DNA from: Mesorhizobium sp. L-2-11
GTDB taxonomy: Bacteria > Pseudomonadota > Alphaproteobacteria > Rhizobiales > Rhizobiaceae
DNA length: 64,000 bases
NCBI RefSeq assembly: GCF_016756595.1
Contig: NZ_AP023257.1
Location: forward strand, 4,604,001 to 4,668,000
Reading direction: 5' to 3'
Positions 24,740 to 33,696 of the stretch are shown here, piece after piece. Made by a program: the position numbers and the translations under genes. Below the pieces are notes generated by a model that did not search any database, had not been told where the DNA came from, and was given only the letters and a program-made list of their open reading frames with translations. Every line of letters begins with the position of its first letter. Within the stretch, counting starts at the first letter, position 1.

Positions 24740-25843
24740 TTAGCGTGCTATCCGCGCCCCGTCGCGCCAGCCAGCCGGCGAGACGCCCGCGAGCTTCTTG
24801 AAGCTCCGGCTGAAGGCCGCTTCGGACTCGTAGCCGACATCACGCCCGACTGCCGAGACTTTGGCCACCCCATCAGCGAGCAGTCGTGCGGCCAGTTGTA
24901 CGCGCCATCGCGTGAGATACTGCATCGGTGGGCAGCCGACGAGACGCGTGAAGCGGGCCGCGAGGACGGACCGCGAGACGCCGGTTTCGCACGCGAGTTC
25001 TTCAATTGTCCAGCCACGCGCCGGATTCTCGTGAACAAGCGCAACGGCTCGGCCGACGGCGGGGTCGCGCAAGCCGGCCAGCCAGCCGGTCTGCTCCGGC
25101 GGTAGTGCCTCAAGATAGCGGCGAACGACCTCAACGAACATCAGCTCGCTGAGGCGCAGGCGGATGCATTCAGCGCCAGGCCGCTGAGCGGACACCTCTG
25201 CCAGCGTTAGCTCGATCAACCGGTCGAGCAGGTCGCTCGGTGCGCCGGCCGCGCGCCGGATGCATATCAGCGGAGGAAGGGCCTCGAGCAGAGGATTGAA
25301 CGGCCGTGCATCGCAGCCAAGAAAACCGCAGACATATCTGGTCAGAAGGGGGCCGCCGCCGCCTTCGTTGACCACGAAGGGCAGTTGTCCGGCCGCCATG
25401 GCGCGAAAGAAGTCGAGCGAATCTTCCTGGCTCAAACCTGACCGCACTCCGGGCGTACTGCACATCGCGTACGAATCCTCATGCGGGATCACAAGTATGT
25501 CGCCTTCGGCAAATTCCATCGGCGGACCGTCACCGATGCTGACCGAGCCCGATCCTTGGGTGATGATGTGGTAGGAAATCACGTGTTGGGCGCGCGGCAG
25601 GATGAGATGGGCAAATGAATCCGCCCGCGGCACTTCCACACTCCAGGGCGAAGAGGCATCGACCCAGAAGAAAAGCGCGCCGGTGAGCTTTATCACGCGC
25701 AGCACATCTGAAAGAACATCCTTGTCCGGCACGGCCGAAGGTGCGGCATCGGCAACGACCTCTTGCGGTGGCCGCCCAGGCGATGGCGCAAGAACGGACG
25801 CTACGGCAAGCGATTGAGACGCTGGGTCATGGAGCGTGCCCAT
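24740..25843 (-). CDS. AraC-family transcriptional regulator with cupin sensor domain
   Basis: A 367-residue regulator. The N-terminal part (about 40-230) matches the AraC cupin sensor (LKLTGALFFWVDASSPWSVEVP-like region, PRAQHVISYHIITQGSG, FAEGDILVIPHEDSY). The C-terminal AraC DNA-binding domain (about 265-365) has both helix-turn-helix units: WTIEELACETGVSRSVLAARF and VSAVGRDVGYESEAAFSRSFKKLAGVSPAGWR. The start is uncertain: the ATG at 25843 is used, and an ATG at 25885 would add 14 residues; neither has a clear ribosome site. It is divergent from the DUF1330-methyltransferase gene and probably regulates it. Confidence 0.88.
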   Translation of the reverse strand: MGTLHDPASQSLAVASVLAPSPGRPPQEVVADAAPSAVPDKDVLSDVLRVIKLTGALFFWVDASSPWSVEVPRADSFAHLILPRAQHVISYHIITQGSGSVSIGDGPPMEFAEGDILVIPHEDSYAMCSTPGVRSGLSQEDSLDFFRAMAAGQLPFVVNEGGGGPLLTRYVCGFLGCDARPFNPLLEALPPLICIRRAAGAPSDLLDRLIELTLAEVSAQRPGAECIRLRLSELMFVEVVRRYLEALPPEQTGWLAGLRDPAVGRAVALVHENPARGWTIEELACETGVSRSVLAARFTRLVGCPPMQYLTRWRVQLAARLLADGVAKVSAVGRDVGYESEAAFSRSFKKLAGVSPAGWRDGARIAR

Positions 25844-25919
25844 GGCCAAGTCTACTATGCGCCGAACTGCATATCCACCGCGCATCCCGTGCAGTCCATG
25901 CGATCAACGGAGGTCGGCC

Positions 25920-27032
25920 ATGTCTACTTATTGCTTCTTCGACGTGCGTGAAATCACCGACCAAGCCAAGGTCGAGCAGTATCTGGCAGGGGTCTTTGCA
26001 ACGGTTGAACAATATGGAGGGCGCTATTTGGTGCTGGGCGGGAAATCCGACCTTGTCGAAGGAGACTGGCAGCCGGTCTATCCGGTCATCGTCGAATTTG
26101 CCGACGCCGAGCATGCCAAGCGCTGGTACTCATCGCCCGAATACGAGCCGCTGAAAGCGCTTCGCGTCGCCGGAACCCGATCCAACGCAGTGTTCCTTGA
26201 AGGTGCAACGCCGGGATCGGAGCAAGCGGCGGTCCAGACCCACCGGGGCAAGACATCGAAAACTCCGGCTGAAATCTACGACTCGCTGTTCGTTCCAGCG
26301 CTGTTCCGACAATGGGGGCCTATCGTCGCCGCCGAGGCGCGAATAGGGAGGGGCGACCGCGTGATCGACATCGCCTGCGGTACGGGTGTGCTGGCGCTCG
26401 CGGCCCTCGACTGCGTTGGCGCGGAGGGCAAGGTGGTCGGGCTTAACCCCAATCTCGATATGCTTTGCGTTGCCCGCCGCAAAAGCACTCGCATCGAGTG
26501 GCGAGAAGGGCGCGCCGAGCAGATTCCTTTCGCGGATGAAAGCTTCGACGCCGCAGTCAGCCAGTTCGGCCTGATGTTCTTCGAGGATCGAGCAGCCGGA
26601 CTGCGGGAAATGATGCGCGTGGTCAAGTCCGGTGGCCGGCTCGCCGTCGCGGTCTGCGGACCGCTCGACCAGTCGCCCGGCTATGCCGCAGTGGCGGATA
26701 TGCTTGAACGGCTGTTTGGAAGCGACGTTGCGAACGCGTTCCGGGCGCCCTTTGTGCTCGGCAATGTGGAGTTACTGCGCTCGCTCTGCGCGAAGGCAGG
26801 CATAGAGCGTGCCGAGGTGAAGCGGCACCGCGGAACGGTCCGTTTTGCCTCGATCGAGACGCTGATCTCGACTGAAAGGGCCTGCATCTGGACGTTGGGC
26901 GGGCTTTTGGACAACGAGCAGTTTAAGCGGCTTCTGGAGGAGGCCGAGCGGGCACTTATGCCTTTCGTGACAGCAGTCGGCGCCGTCGCTTTCGACATGC
27001 CGGCGCTCGTCATCACGGCATCCAAGGACTGA
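25920..27032 (+). CDS. DUF1330 domain fused to class I methyltransferase
   Basis: A 370-residue two-domain protein. Residues 1-95 match DUF1330 (YCFFDVREITDQAKVEQYLAG, GGRYLVLGGKSDLVEGDW, RWYSSPEYEPLKALR). Residues about 115-370 are a SAM-dependent methyltransferase (type 11): motif I VIDIACGTGVLAL, REGRAEQIPFADESFDAAVSQFGLMFF, and MMRVVKSGGRLAVAV. The start ATG at 25920 has GGAGG 6 bases upstream. DUF1330 alone is a small dimeric alpha-beta barrel; its fusion to a methyltransferase is unusual and suggests a shared small-molecule substrate. Substrate unknown. It is divergent from an AraC regulator. Confidence 0.85.
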   Translation: MSTYCFFDVREITDQAKVEQYLAGVFATVEQYGGRYLVLGGKSDLVEGDWQPVYPVIVEFADAEHAKRWYSSPEYEPLKALRVAGTRSNAVFLEGATPGSEQAAVQTHRGKTSKTPAEIYDSLFVPALFRQWGPIVAAEARIGRGDRVIDIACGTGVLALAALDCVGAEGKVVGLNPNLDMLCVARRKSTRIEWREGRAEQIPFADESFDAAVSQFGLMFFEDRAAGLREMMRVVKSGGRLAVAVCGPLDQSPGYAAVADMLERLFGSDVANAFRAPFVLGNVELLRSLCAKAGIERAEVKRHRGTVRFASIETLISTERACIWTLGGLLDNEQFKRLLEEAERALMPFVTAVGAVAFDMPALVITASKD

Positions 27033-27148
27033 CGCTGGCGAGCGATCTCCAGTTGTTCCGCCGGTGCGAGGATCAACAAGGGAAACCTGCAGAAGGTTTC
27101 AGAAAGGCCGAACGTGCCATTCGGCAGACCTCTTGCGGGTGACGCGCC

Positions 27149-27637
27149 TCAATCTCGTTTCGGCACGGCCTGTTTCCAGCGGCTTGCGGCCTCGTCGTCG
27201 GCCTCCTTGGCGTCGACCCAGCCGCCTTGCGAGCCGTCGGTGTGGTGTTCCTTCTTCCAGAACGGTGCGCGCGATTTCAAGTAATCCATCAGGAAGTTCG
27301 CCGCCTCGAACGCCGCCTGCCGGTGGGCGGAGGCAGCGACCACCAGCACGATGTTCTCACCGGGCGCGATCCTGCCGTGGCGATGGATGGCGGTGAGCCC
27401 CTGCAGCGGCCAGCGGCGAACCGCTTCGGCGGCGATGCGCCCGATCTCGGCCTCGGCCATGCCGGGATAATGTTCGAGTTCGAGTGCCGCGAGCCTGCCC
27501 GCTTCATCGCGGCAGAGACCTGAGAAAGTCACCACGGCGCCGATGTCGGCGCGGCCTTGCGTCATCCTGGCGATCTCGGCGGCGACATCGAAATCCTCCG
27601 CCTGGATGCGCACCGTCGGCACCACCGCGCCGGGCAT
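27149..27637 (-). CDS. moaE: Molybdopterin synthase catalytic subunit
   Basis: A 162-residue large subunit that converts precursor Z (cPMP) to molybdopterin using sulfur carried on MoaD. Conserved MoaE features are GAVVTFSGLCRDE, ELEHYPGMAEAEI, AIHRHGRIAPGENIVLVVAASAHR and the C-terminal LKSRAPFWKKEHHTDG, which contains the catalytic Lys region. The ATG at 27637 lies one base after the moaD stop; a GTG at 27646 inside moaD is an alternative start. Confidence 0.95.
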   Translation of the reverse strand: MPGAVVPTVRIQAEDFDVAAEIARMTQGRADIGAVVTFSGLCRDEAGRLAALELEHYPGMAEAEIGRIAAEAVRRWPLQGLTAIHRHGRIAPGENIVLVVAASAHRQAAFEAANFLMDYLKSRAPFWKKEHHTDGSQGGWVDAKEADDEAASRWKQAVPKRD

Positions 27638-27638
27638 T

Positions 27639-27896
27639 TCAGCCACCCGTCATCGGCGGGAACAGCGCGATCTCGCGCGCGCCCGATAGCTTCTCGCGGT
27701 GCTCGACATGTTCCTGGTTGATGGCGACGCGGATCACGTCAGCATATTGCAGCGCGTGCTCGTACTCCTCGCCGCGCGTTTTCAGCCAGCGCAGCAGGTC
27801 GGCCACCGTCTCGATGCCGGCGGGCAAATCGACGTCCTCTTGCGGCTTGCCGATCCGCTCGCGCACCCAGGCGAAATAGATGAGCCTCGTCGACAT
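27639..27896 (-). CDS. moaD: Molybdopterin synthase sulfur-carrier subunit
   Basis: An 85-residue ubiquitin-fold sulfur carrier ending in the essential Gly-Gly (FPPMTGG), whose C-terminus becomes the thiocarboxylate. The N-terminal strand LIYFAWVRERIGK and the segment VIRVAINQEHV fit MoaD. It lies between pgsA (1 base from its stop) and moaE (1 base gap), so it is the middle of an operon. The molybdopterin oxidoreductase at 6.4-8.5 kb is a likely cofactor user. Confidence 0.95.
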   Translation of the reverse strand: MSTRLIYFAWVRERIGKPQEDVDLPAGIETVADLLRWLKTRGEEYEHALQYADVIRVAINQEHVEHREKLSGAREIALFPPMTGG

Positions 27897-27897
27897 G

Positions 27898-28494
27898 CTA
27901 CTCGTCCATGATGTGCTTGAGGCCGGCGCGGAAATAGTCGTAGCCGGTGTAAAGCGTCACCAGCGCGGCGATCCACAACAGCACAAGCCCGATCTGGGTG
28001 GTCAGCGGGAAGATCTTGTCGCCGGCAGGTCCCGCGAGCAGGAAGGCGATGGCGATCATCTGGATGGTGGTCTTCCACTTTGCCAGCTGCGTCACCGGAA
28101 CCGATACCTTCAGCGCCGCCAGATATTCGCGCAGGCCGGAGACGAGGATCTCGCGGCACAGGATGATGATTGCCGCCCACAGCGACCAGCCGGCGATGCC
28201 GGCATGCCTATCGGTATCGGCCGCCAGCAGCAGCAGGCAGGTGGCGACCAGCAACTTGTCGGCGATCGGATCGAGCATCTTGCCGATATTCGAGGTCTGC
28301 TGCCAGGCGCGCGCCAGATAGCCGTCGAAATAATCGGTGATCGAGGCGAGCAGGAAAATGATCAGCGCCGACCAGCGGGCGAAGTCACTCGACTTCAGAT
28401 GGCCTTCGAGAAAAAAACACAGCACAACCAGCGGCACCGCGAGGATGCGGACGTAAGTGAGCATGTTGGGCAGGTTGAATGCGCGCTGGGCCAT
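27898..28494 (-). CDS. pgsA: CDP-diacylglycerol-glycerol-3-phosphate 3-phosphatidyltransferase
   Basis: A 198-residue inner-membrane enzyme that makes phosphatidylglycerophosphate. The family signature is intact at about residues 57-79 (DGYLARAWQQTSNIGKMLDPIADK), and the N-terminus NLPNMLTYVRILAVPLVV matches PgsA closely. Five or six hydrophobic helices follow. Position directly downstream of uvrC and upstream of moaD is the usual order in Rhizobiales and in many other bacteria (uvrC-pgsA). Confidence 0.93.
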   Translation of the reverse strand: MAQRAFNLPNMLTYVRILAVPLVVLCFFLEGHLKSSDFARWSALIIFLLASITDYFDGYLARAWQQTSNIGKMLDPIADKLLVATCLLLLAADTDRHAGIAGWSLWAAIIILCREILVSGLREYLAALKVSVPVTQLAKWKTTIQMIAIAFLLAGPAGDKIFPLTTQIGLVLLWIAALVTLYTGYDYFRAGLKHIMDE

Positions 28495-28604
28495 ATCTTT
28501 GGAACTCTTTCTGCCTGCCTACTCAAATCAGAAGCGAATGTGGGGGGTCAACAGGTGATAGTCGATGGACCAGCCGAAAATAGCCGGCAATCGCCTTAAA
28601 GTGC

Positions 28605-28655
28605 GATGCATGTCGTTGTCCCAAAACCGCTGCACACTTTTGGGCGACATGCATC
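28605..28655. repeat. Dispersed hairpin repeat, copy 2
   Basis: About 51 bases with perfect 11-base terminal inverted repeats (GATGCATGTCG ... CGACATGCATC) and an inner inverted pair CCCAAAA / TTTTGGG. It matches 18305-18353 along most of its length. It covers the last two bases of the uvrC stop codon and lies between uvrC and pgsA. Confidence 0.75.
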
Positions 28656-30741
28656 AGCTCTCGTGAAAATGGTTGTAGACCAGCTTGGCGACCTGCTCGG
28701 AAATGCCGTCGACCTTGACCAGATCCTCGATCGCGGCGCGGCTGACCGCCTTGGCGGTGCCGAAATGCATGAGCAGCGCGCGCTTGCGGCCGGGACCGAT
28801 GCCGCTGATCTCGTCAAGCGGGCTCCTGACCATCTCCTTCTTGCGGCGGGCGCGGTGCGAGCCGATGGCGAAGCGGTGGACCTCGTCGCGCAGCCGCTGA
28901 ACGAAATAGAGCACGGGGTCGCGCACAGGGAGCGAAAATGGCGGCTTGCCCCTGACGAAGAAGCGTTCGCGGCCGGCGTCACGGTCCTGGCCCTTGGCGA
29001 TGCCGATGGCCTGGACACGGTCCTCGATGCCGAGGTCCGCGAGGATTTGTCGCACAGCCGTCATCTGGCCCTGGCCGCCATCGATGAGGATGACGTCTGG
29101 CCAGGCCGGGAAGCCGCCCGCATCCTCGAGATCGTCGCCCTGTTCGGCCAAGGCGTCGTCGGCCGCCTGTTCGCTCCCCGGCACATCGCCATGTTCCTTC
29201 AGGAGGCGGGAGAAACGCCGCTCCATCACCTCGCGCATCATGCCGAAATCGTCTCCCGGCGTGATCTCGGTCGAGCGGATGTTGAACTTTCGGTACTGGT
29301 TCTTCACGAAGCCTTCCGGCCCGGCGACGATCATGGCGCCGACGGCGTTGGTGCCCATGATGTGGGAGTTGTCATAGACCTCGATGCGCACCGGCGGTTT
29401 CTTCAGGCCGAAAGTCTCGGCGAAACCGGTGAGCAACCGCCCTTGCGTCGAGGTCTCGGCCAGCCGGCGGCCGAGCGCCTCACGGGCATTCTGCAGGGCG
29501 TTGTCGGTCAGGTCCTTCTTCTCGCCGCGCTGCGGCACCGAGATCGCCACCTTGCGACCCACGCGGGTGGAGAGCGCCTCAGCCAGCAATTCCTGGTCCT
29601 CGACGGCCTGCGACAACAAGATGGTGCGCGGCGTCGGCTTGTCGTCATAGAATTGCGCCAGGAACGAGCCCAGCACCTCGGCCGCCTCCAGCGCCGGATC
29701 GGCCTTGGGGAAATAGGCGCGGTTGCCCCAGTTCTGGCCGGTGCGGAAGAAGAACACCTGGATGCAGACCTGGCCGCCTTCCTGATGGATGGCGAAGACA
29801 TCGGCCTCGTCGACGGTCTGCGGGTTGATGCCCTGATGGCTCTGCACATGCGATAGCGCGGCCAGCCGGTCACGATAGATGGCGGCGCGCTCGAAATCGA
29901 GATTCTCCGCGGCCTGCTGCATGGCGGCGGAGATGTCGGTCTTCACCTTCTGGCTGCGGCCGGACAAGAAGTCCTTCGCCTCAGCGACCAGCCTGGCATA
30001 GTCACTATGCGAGATTTCGCCGGTGCAGGGGCCGGCGCAGCGCTTGATCTGGAACAGCAGGCACGGCCGGGTGCGGTTCTCGTAGAAGGAGTTGGTGCAA
30101 CTCCTGAGCAGGAAGGCGCGCTGCAGCGAGTTGATGGTGCGGCCGACGGCGCCTGCCGAGGCGAAGGGGCCGAAATAGTCGCCCTTGCGCGAGCGCGCGC
30201 CGCGGTGCTTGTAGATGCCGGGCGAGACATGGTCGCCGGACAACAGGATGTAGGGGAACGACTTGTCGTCCCGCATCAGCACATTGAATCGCGGCCGCAA
30301 GCGCTTGATAAGGTTGGCTTCCAGCAGCAGCGCTTCGATCTCGGTGCGGGTGACGACGAACTCCATCGTCGCCGTCTCGCGCACCATGCGGCCGATGCGG
30401 CTGGTGTGGAAACGGCCTTGTGCGTAATTGGTCACCCGCTTCTTCAGGCTGCGTGCCTTGCCGACATAGAGCACGTCGCCTGTGGCATTCATCATGCGGT
30501 AGACGCCTGGCGCGTTGGGCAGCCGTTTGACCAGCGTCTGGATGACTTCGGCGCCGACCATGCCGTCGGCATCGCCGGCATGCGGCGTCCAATCGATGGC
30601 CGTGAAGGCGACATCAGGGCCGCCGGAACCGGGAGCTGACGGTTCGACGATCTCCTCCGCCACCTCGTCTTCGAGGTCGACATCGGGGGGCAGGTCGTCG
30701 GCGGCGCCGCCGCGTTTGTGTTTCTGGTCCATGGGACTCAT
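28654..30741 (-). CDS. uvrC: Excinuclease ABC subunit C
   Basis: A 695-residue dual-incision nuclease of nucleotide excision repair. A non-conserved acidic N-terminus (about 1-75) precedes the GIY-YIG domain ([11 protein letters not shown] ... [15 protein letters not shown]) that makes the 3' cut. The Cys-containing region [13 protein letters not shown], the UVR domain (about 260-295), the RNase H-like domain ([32 protein letters not shown]) for the 5' cut and the C-terminal helix-hairpin-helix ([17 protein letters not shown]) follow. The ATG at 30741 overlaps the SDR gene stop (ATGA); the ATG at 30732 is an alternative. Confidence 0.97.
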   Translation of the reverse strand: MSPMDQKHKRGGAADDLPPDVDLEDEVAEEIVEPSAPGSGGPDVAFTAIDWTPHAGDADGMVGAEVIQTLVKRLPNAPGVYRMMNATGDVLYVGKARSLKKRVTNYAQGRFHTSRIGRMVRETATMEFVVTRTEIEALLLEANLIKRLRPRFNVLMRDDKSFPYILLSGDHVSPGIYKHRGARSRKGDYFGPFASAGAVGRTINSLQRAFLLRSCTNSFYENRTRPCLLFQIKRCAGPCTGEISHSDYARLVAEAKDFLSGRSQKVKTDISAAMQQAAENLDFERAAIYRDRLAALSHVQSHQGINPQTVDEADVFAIHQEGGQVCIQVFFFRTGQNWGNRAYFPKADPALEAAEVLGSFLAQFYDDKPTPRTILLSQAVEDQELLAEALSTRVGRKVAISVPQRGEKKDLTDNALQNAREALGRRLAETSTQGRLLTGFAETFGLKKPPVRIEVYDNSHIMGTNAVGAMIVAGPEGFVKNQYRKFNIRSTEITPGDDFGMMREVMERRFSRLLKEHGDVPGSEQAADDALAEQGDDLEDAGGFPAWPDVILIDGGQGQMTAVRQILADLGIEDRVQAIGIAKGQDRDAGRERFFVRGKPPFSLPVRDPVLYFVQRLRDEVHRFAIGSHRARRKKEMVRSPLDEISGIGPGRKRALLMHFGTAKAVSRAAIEDLVKVDGISEQVAKLVYNHFHES

Positions 30742-31514
30742 TCGACAATGCCTGTCACATCCGGCGTCTGCCATGCAAGGTGCTGGCCGCCGTCGAGCGC
30801 GATCATCTGGCCGGTGACCGAGCTTGCGCCCCAGAGATAGCGGATGGTGGCGCCGAATTCAGGCAATTCCGGGCCGCGCTTCAGGATCAGGCCGTCGACC
30901 TGTGCGGCAAAGTCGCTGTCTTGCTGACGCGCGCTCTTCAGCGTCGGGCCAGGACCGATGGCATTGACGCGAATGCGGGGAGCCAGCGCCTGCGCCATCA
31001 CCTGCGTCTGCGTCCACAATGTCGATTTCGATAGCGCATAGGAAAAATAGCGTGGCGTCGGCCGCCAGACGCGTTGGTCAATCATATTGACGATCAGCCC
31101 TTCCTCGCCTTTCGGCAGCGCGCGGGCGAATTGTTGCGCCAAAAATGCAGGCGCCTTCACGTGGATGGCGAAGTGACGGTCCCAGGCAAGCCAGTCGACG
31201 TCCTGAACCGTATCGTCCACGAACAGCGACGCATTGTTGACCAGCAGTGTAACAGGCCCAAGCGCGGCTTCGGCGCCGCCAACGAGGTCCTCGACCGCGG
31301 CCATGTCGGTCAGGTCGGCGGCGACCACAGCAGCGCGGCCACCCTGGCCAAAGCGACCGCCGTTGATCCGCGCGGCCAATGCTTCCGCCTCGGCCCGCGA
31401 GCGGTTGCAATGGATGGCGACGGCAAAACCGTTCGCGGCGAGATCCTCGACGATCGCCCTGCCGATCCGCTTGCCCCCGCCCGTCACCAGCGCCGTTCCA
31501 GCGGCCTTGCTCAT
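30738..31514 (-). CDS. SDR oxidoreductase, pteridine-reductase/FolM-like
   Basis: A 258-residue short-chain dehydrogenase. The nucleotide-binding motif is [18 protein letters not shown], with NNAS at about residue 92; an Arg after the Gly motif suggests NADPH. The catalytic Tyr and Lys are in YALSK. The Ser usually found before the Tyr is replaced by Asp ([10 protein letters not shown]), a pattern seen in FolM and PTR1-type pteridine reductases. A dihydropteridine or dihydrofolate substrate is therefore plausible but unproven. The gene leads the operon with uvrC (ATGA overlap), pgsA, moaD and moaE. Confidence 0.85.
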   Translation of the reverse strand: MSKAAGTALVTGGGKRIGRAIVEDLAANGFAVAIHCNRSRAEAEALAARINGGRFGQGGRAAVVAADLTDMAAVEDLVGGAEAALGPVTLLVNNASLFVDDTVQDVDWLAWDRHFAIHVKAPAFLAQQFARALPKGEEGLIVNMIDQRVWRPTPRYFSYALSKSTLWTQTQVMAQALAPRIRVNAIGPGPTLKSARQQDSDFAAQVDGLILKRGPELPEFGATIRYLWGASSVTGQMIALDGGQHLAWQTPDVTGIVE

Positions 31515-31921
31515 CCTGTCAATCCTCAATGGGCTTCGATTTCAGCCAGCCCGCGAACTATGGCCGGCGAAGCGTTAAATGCCGTTCGGACCTTGGGCAG
31601 CATTGTGGCAAAGCGGCCGGATCGGTCTTTCGACTGTGGCCGGGACTCGGCCGTCAGACCGCAATATAGGGCTCCGGACCCCTTGCTCCAAGCGGTGTTC
31701 AGCGCGGCCCGGCAAAGCCTCCTGACACCATCTGTTGCGCTGATGCAACGTCAAAATTCAGCCTCATTCGTGCCGGGTAATGACCCAAGTTCAGGTTCGC
31801 TTCAGCCGCATTTCGACACGACATTCGGAGCCGTTGAGCGCCAGACCCGTTTATCCCCCCGGCGGGTTGAGGGCGCTTGTGAAAAGCAAGCCAGTGCCTG
31901 TGGCTTAAGGAGTAAAGAACA
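31515..31921. other. Gene-free stretch with divergent promoters expected
   Basis: About 407 bases between divergent genes (SDR operon on the minus strand, outer-membrane protein on the plus strand). The last bases hold the ribosome site AAGGAG before the ATG at 31922. I could not single out convincing promoter elements and saw no RNA gene. Confidence 0.45.
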
Positions 31922-32572
31922 ATGCAAGCCAATCTTAAATTTGCGCGACCGCTGGCGGTGGCGTTCGGGCTCTTCGCCTTCGGCGGAACCGCCTATGCTG
32001 CTGACGTCATCGCGGAAGAGCCGCCGGCCCCCGCCCCGATCGCCGAACTTCCGGTCGCTTCCTGGGCCGGTCCCTATGCCGGTGTGAGCGTCGGCTACGG
32101 CTTCAGCGGTCACGCCGATGCCGAGGATATCGGCACTGACGTCGACACCGATGGTTTTGTCGGCGGCGTCTTCGGCGGCTATCAGTGGCAGGCGGAGAAC
32201 TTCGTCTACGGTGCTGAAGCCGATATCGGCTATAGCGGCATCGAGGGCGACGATGGTGGCGTCGAGGCCAAGGGCGGCTTCGAAGGCTCGCTGCGTGCCC
32301 GCCTCGGCTACGCCGTCACCCCGGAAATCCTGCTCTACGGCACCGCCGGTGGCGCGCTCAAGAACCAGGAGATCGAAGCGGCCGGCGTCAGCGACGAACA
32401 AACCATGCTCGGCTGGACGGCCGGCGTCGGTACCGACATCAAGATCACCGACAATGTGTTCGGCCGTGTCGAGTATCGCTACACCGACTTCGGCGACAAG
32501 GACTTTGACGGTATCGGCAAGGTCAAGTCGACCGACAACCGCGTCACCTTCGGCGTCGGTATGAAGTTCTAA
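31922..32572 (+). CDS. Outer-membrane beta-barrel protein (Omp25/Omp31-like)
   Basis: A 216-residue protein: signal peptide to about residue 27 (AYAADV), then a Pro-rich linker and an eight-stranded-barrel pattern with alternating aromatic strands (WAGPYAGVSVGYGFSG, GFVGGVFGGYQWQ, FVYGAEADIGYSG, SLRARLGYAVTPEILLYGTAGGAL, FGRVEYRYTDFG, RVTFGVGMKF). The C-terminal Phe is the typical BAM recognition residue. This family (RopB/Omp25/Omp31) is abundant in Rhizobiales outer membranes. It has a good ribosome site and its own terminator, so it is monocistronic and probably highly expressed. Confidence 0.9.
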   Translation: MQANLKFARPLAVAFGLFAFGGTAYAADVIAEEPPAPAPIAELPVASWAGPYAGVSVGYGFSGHADAEDIGTDVDTDGFVGGVFGGYQWQAENFVYGAEADIGYSGIEGDDGGVEAKGGFEGSLRARLGYAVTPEILLYGTAGGALKNQEIEAAGVSDEQTMLGWTAGVGTDIKITDNVFGRVEYRYTDFGDKDFDGIGKVKSTDNRVTFGVGMKF

Positions 32573-32593
32573 AATCGCCCAAGCCACGACACG

Positions 32594-32623
32594 AAAAAGC
32601 CGGGCCTCGTGCCCGGCTTTTTT
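32594..32623 (+). terminator. Rho-independent terminator of the outer-membrane protein gene
   Basis: AAAAAGCCGGGC and GCCCGGCTTTTTT form a perfect 12-base-pair stem around CTCGT, 22 bases after the stop codon. The A-run on the other side could serve the minus-strand GST gene ending at 32647. Confidence 0.9.
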
Positions 32624-32646
32624 ATGACCCCTTCTCTGGCTGCCGC

Positions 32647-33243
32647 TCACGCCGGGACGCAGGGTTTCAGCTCCGGAAACTTCTCGTCAAATCGCGCCGC
32701 CCAGCGGATCAGCCGATTGCGACCCTTTTCCCATTTTCCGGCAAAGCGCAGTGAGAGATAGCCAAGGCAGGCGCGCAGCGCCAGCTGGCCGGCGGTGATC
32801 TTCTTTGGCAGCTTTGGCGGATTGGCGTTGAGCAGATCGAGCGCGCTGGTGATCTTCGCCCACTGGCGGTCGAGCCACGGTTGGTAGACCATGTCTTCGG
32901 GGCGCGTGCGCCGCTCATAGACCATCGACAGCGCGCAGTCGCAGATGCCGTCGGCCAGTGCCTCAAGCACTTCCGCCTCGAGGCGCTTGTCGGGATTGCG
33001 CGGAAACAGCGCGTTCTTCGACATGCGGTTGAGATGCTGGGTAATGGCGCGGCTATCGTGGATCGAGCGGCCGTCGTCGAGCACCAGCACCGGAATCTTG
33101 CCGAGCGGATTGGCGTCGATCAGTTCAGCCGGTTTGGCTTCGGTTTTGATCGGCACGAGATCGACGGCGATGCCGGCATAAAGCGCGGCCATGCGCACTT
33201 TGGAACTATAGGGTGACGTGGACGCGTAGAGCAGTCTGGGCAT
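32647..33243 (-). CDS. Glutathione S-transferase family protein
   Basis: A 198-residue cytosolic protein. The thioredoxin-like N-terminal domain starts MPRLLYASTSPYSSKVRMAAL, with TSPYSSKV as the active-site region, followed by NPLGKIPVLVLDDGRSIHDSRAI (cis-Pro and the glutathione-binding Asp-Ser). The C-terminal helical domain includes EALADGICDCAL and LRACLGYLSLRF. The ATG at 33243 has AGGAA 7 bases upstream; a longer frame reaching 33414 is not protein-like. Substrate unknown. Confidence 0.85.
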   Translation of the reverse strand: MPRLLYASTSPYSSKVRMAALYAGIAVDLVPIKTEAKPAELIDANPLGKIPVLVLDDGRSIHDSRAITQHLNRMSKNALFPRNPDKRLEAEVLEALADGICDCALSMVYERRTRPEDMVYQPWLDRQWAKITSALDLLNANPPKLPKKITAGQLALRACLGYLSLRFAGKWEKGRNRLIRWAARFDEKFPELKPCVPA

Positions 33244-33696
33244 GATCGGGTTCCTGTTTGCCGAGTACAGAGCATGGACGCGCAAATGACGCTGTAGCAC
33301 TTTGAATTTTGCGTATGATCCGTTTCCGCGACACTGTTGGCCGGACAACGCGGCATGATCAACAGCCCACAGGCGGAAAACCGGGCGCCACGGCGAACGA
33401 CCGTCCTCTTCCACGATCGCGAGGCAAATGAGCGGTACAGTTCCAGCCTACGAGCATCTGAACAGGTCAGATGGATCCGAGACCGAGCCAACTCGGTCTT
33501 GCACCAAAAATTTCCCTCCGGGCACAGAGAAATGCCCCGCCGGACTTCGCCATACGGCGAAGTCGTGGGAGCTGCGAAAAGCTGCCTTCCCTCCGCCTCT
33601 GTTGCTGCTCGAGCACTGACCCTGCGAGCGAGGCGCCTGTCCGGCACCCGCCCTCAACCGTCTTCAGCACTGTCCTCCGCGTGCGAAGAAACGCGA
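33244..33696. other. Gene-free stretch with two strong hairpins
   Basis: About 450 bases. Two perfect hairpins lie close together: AGACCGAG-CCAA-CTCGGTCT (33480-33499) and GACTTCGCC-ATAC-GGCGAAGTC (33543-33564). Neither is followed by a T-run. They could belong to a small RNA or be decayed repeats. Short open frames on both strands are not convincing as genes. Confidence 0.45.
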
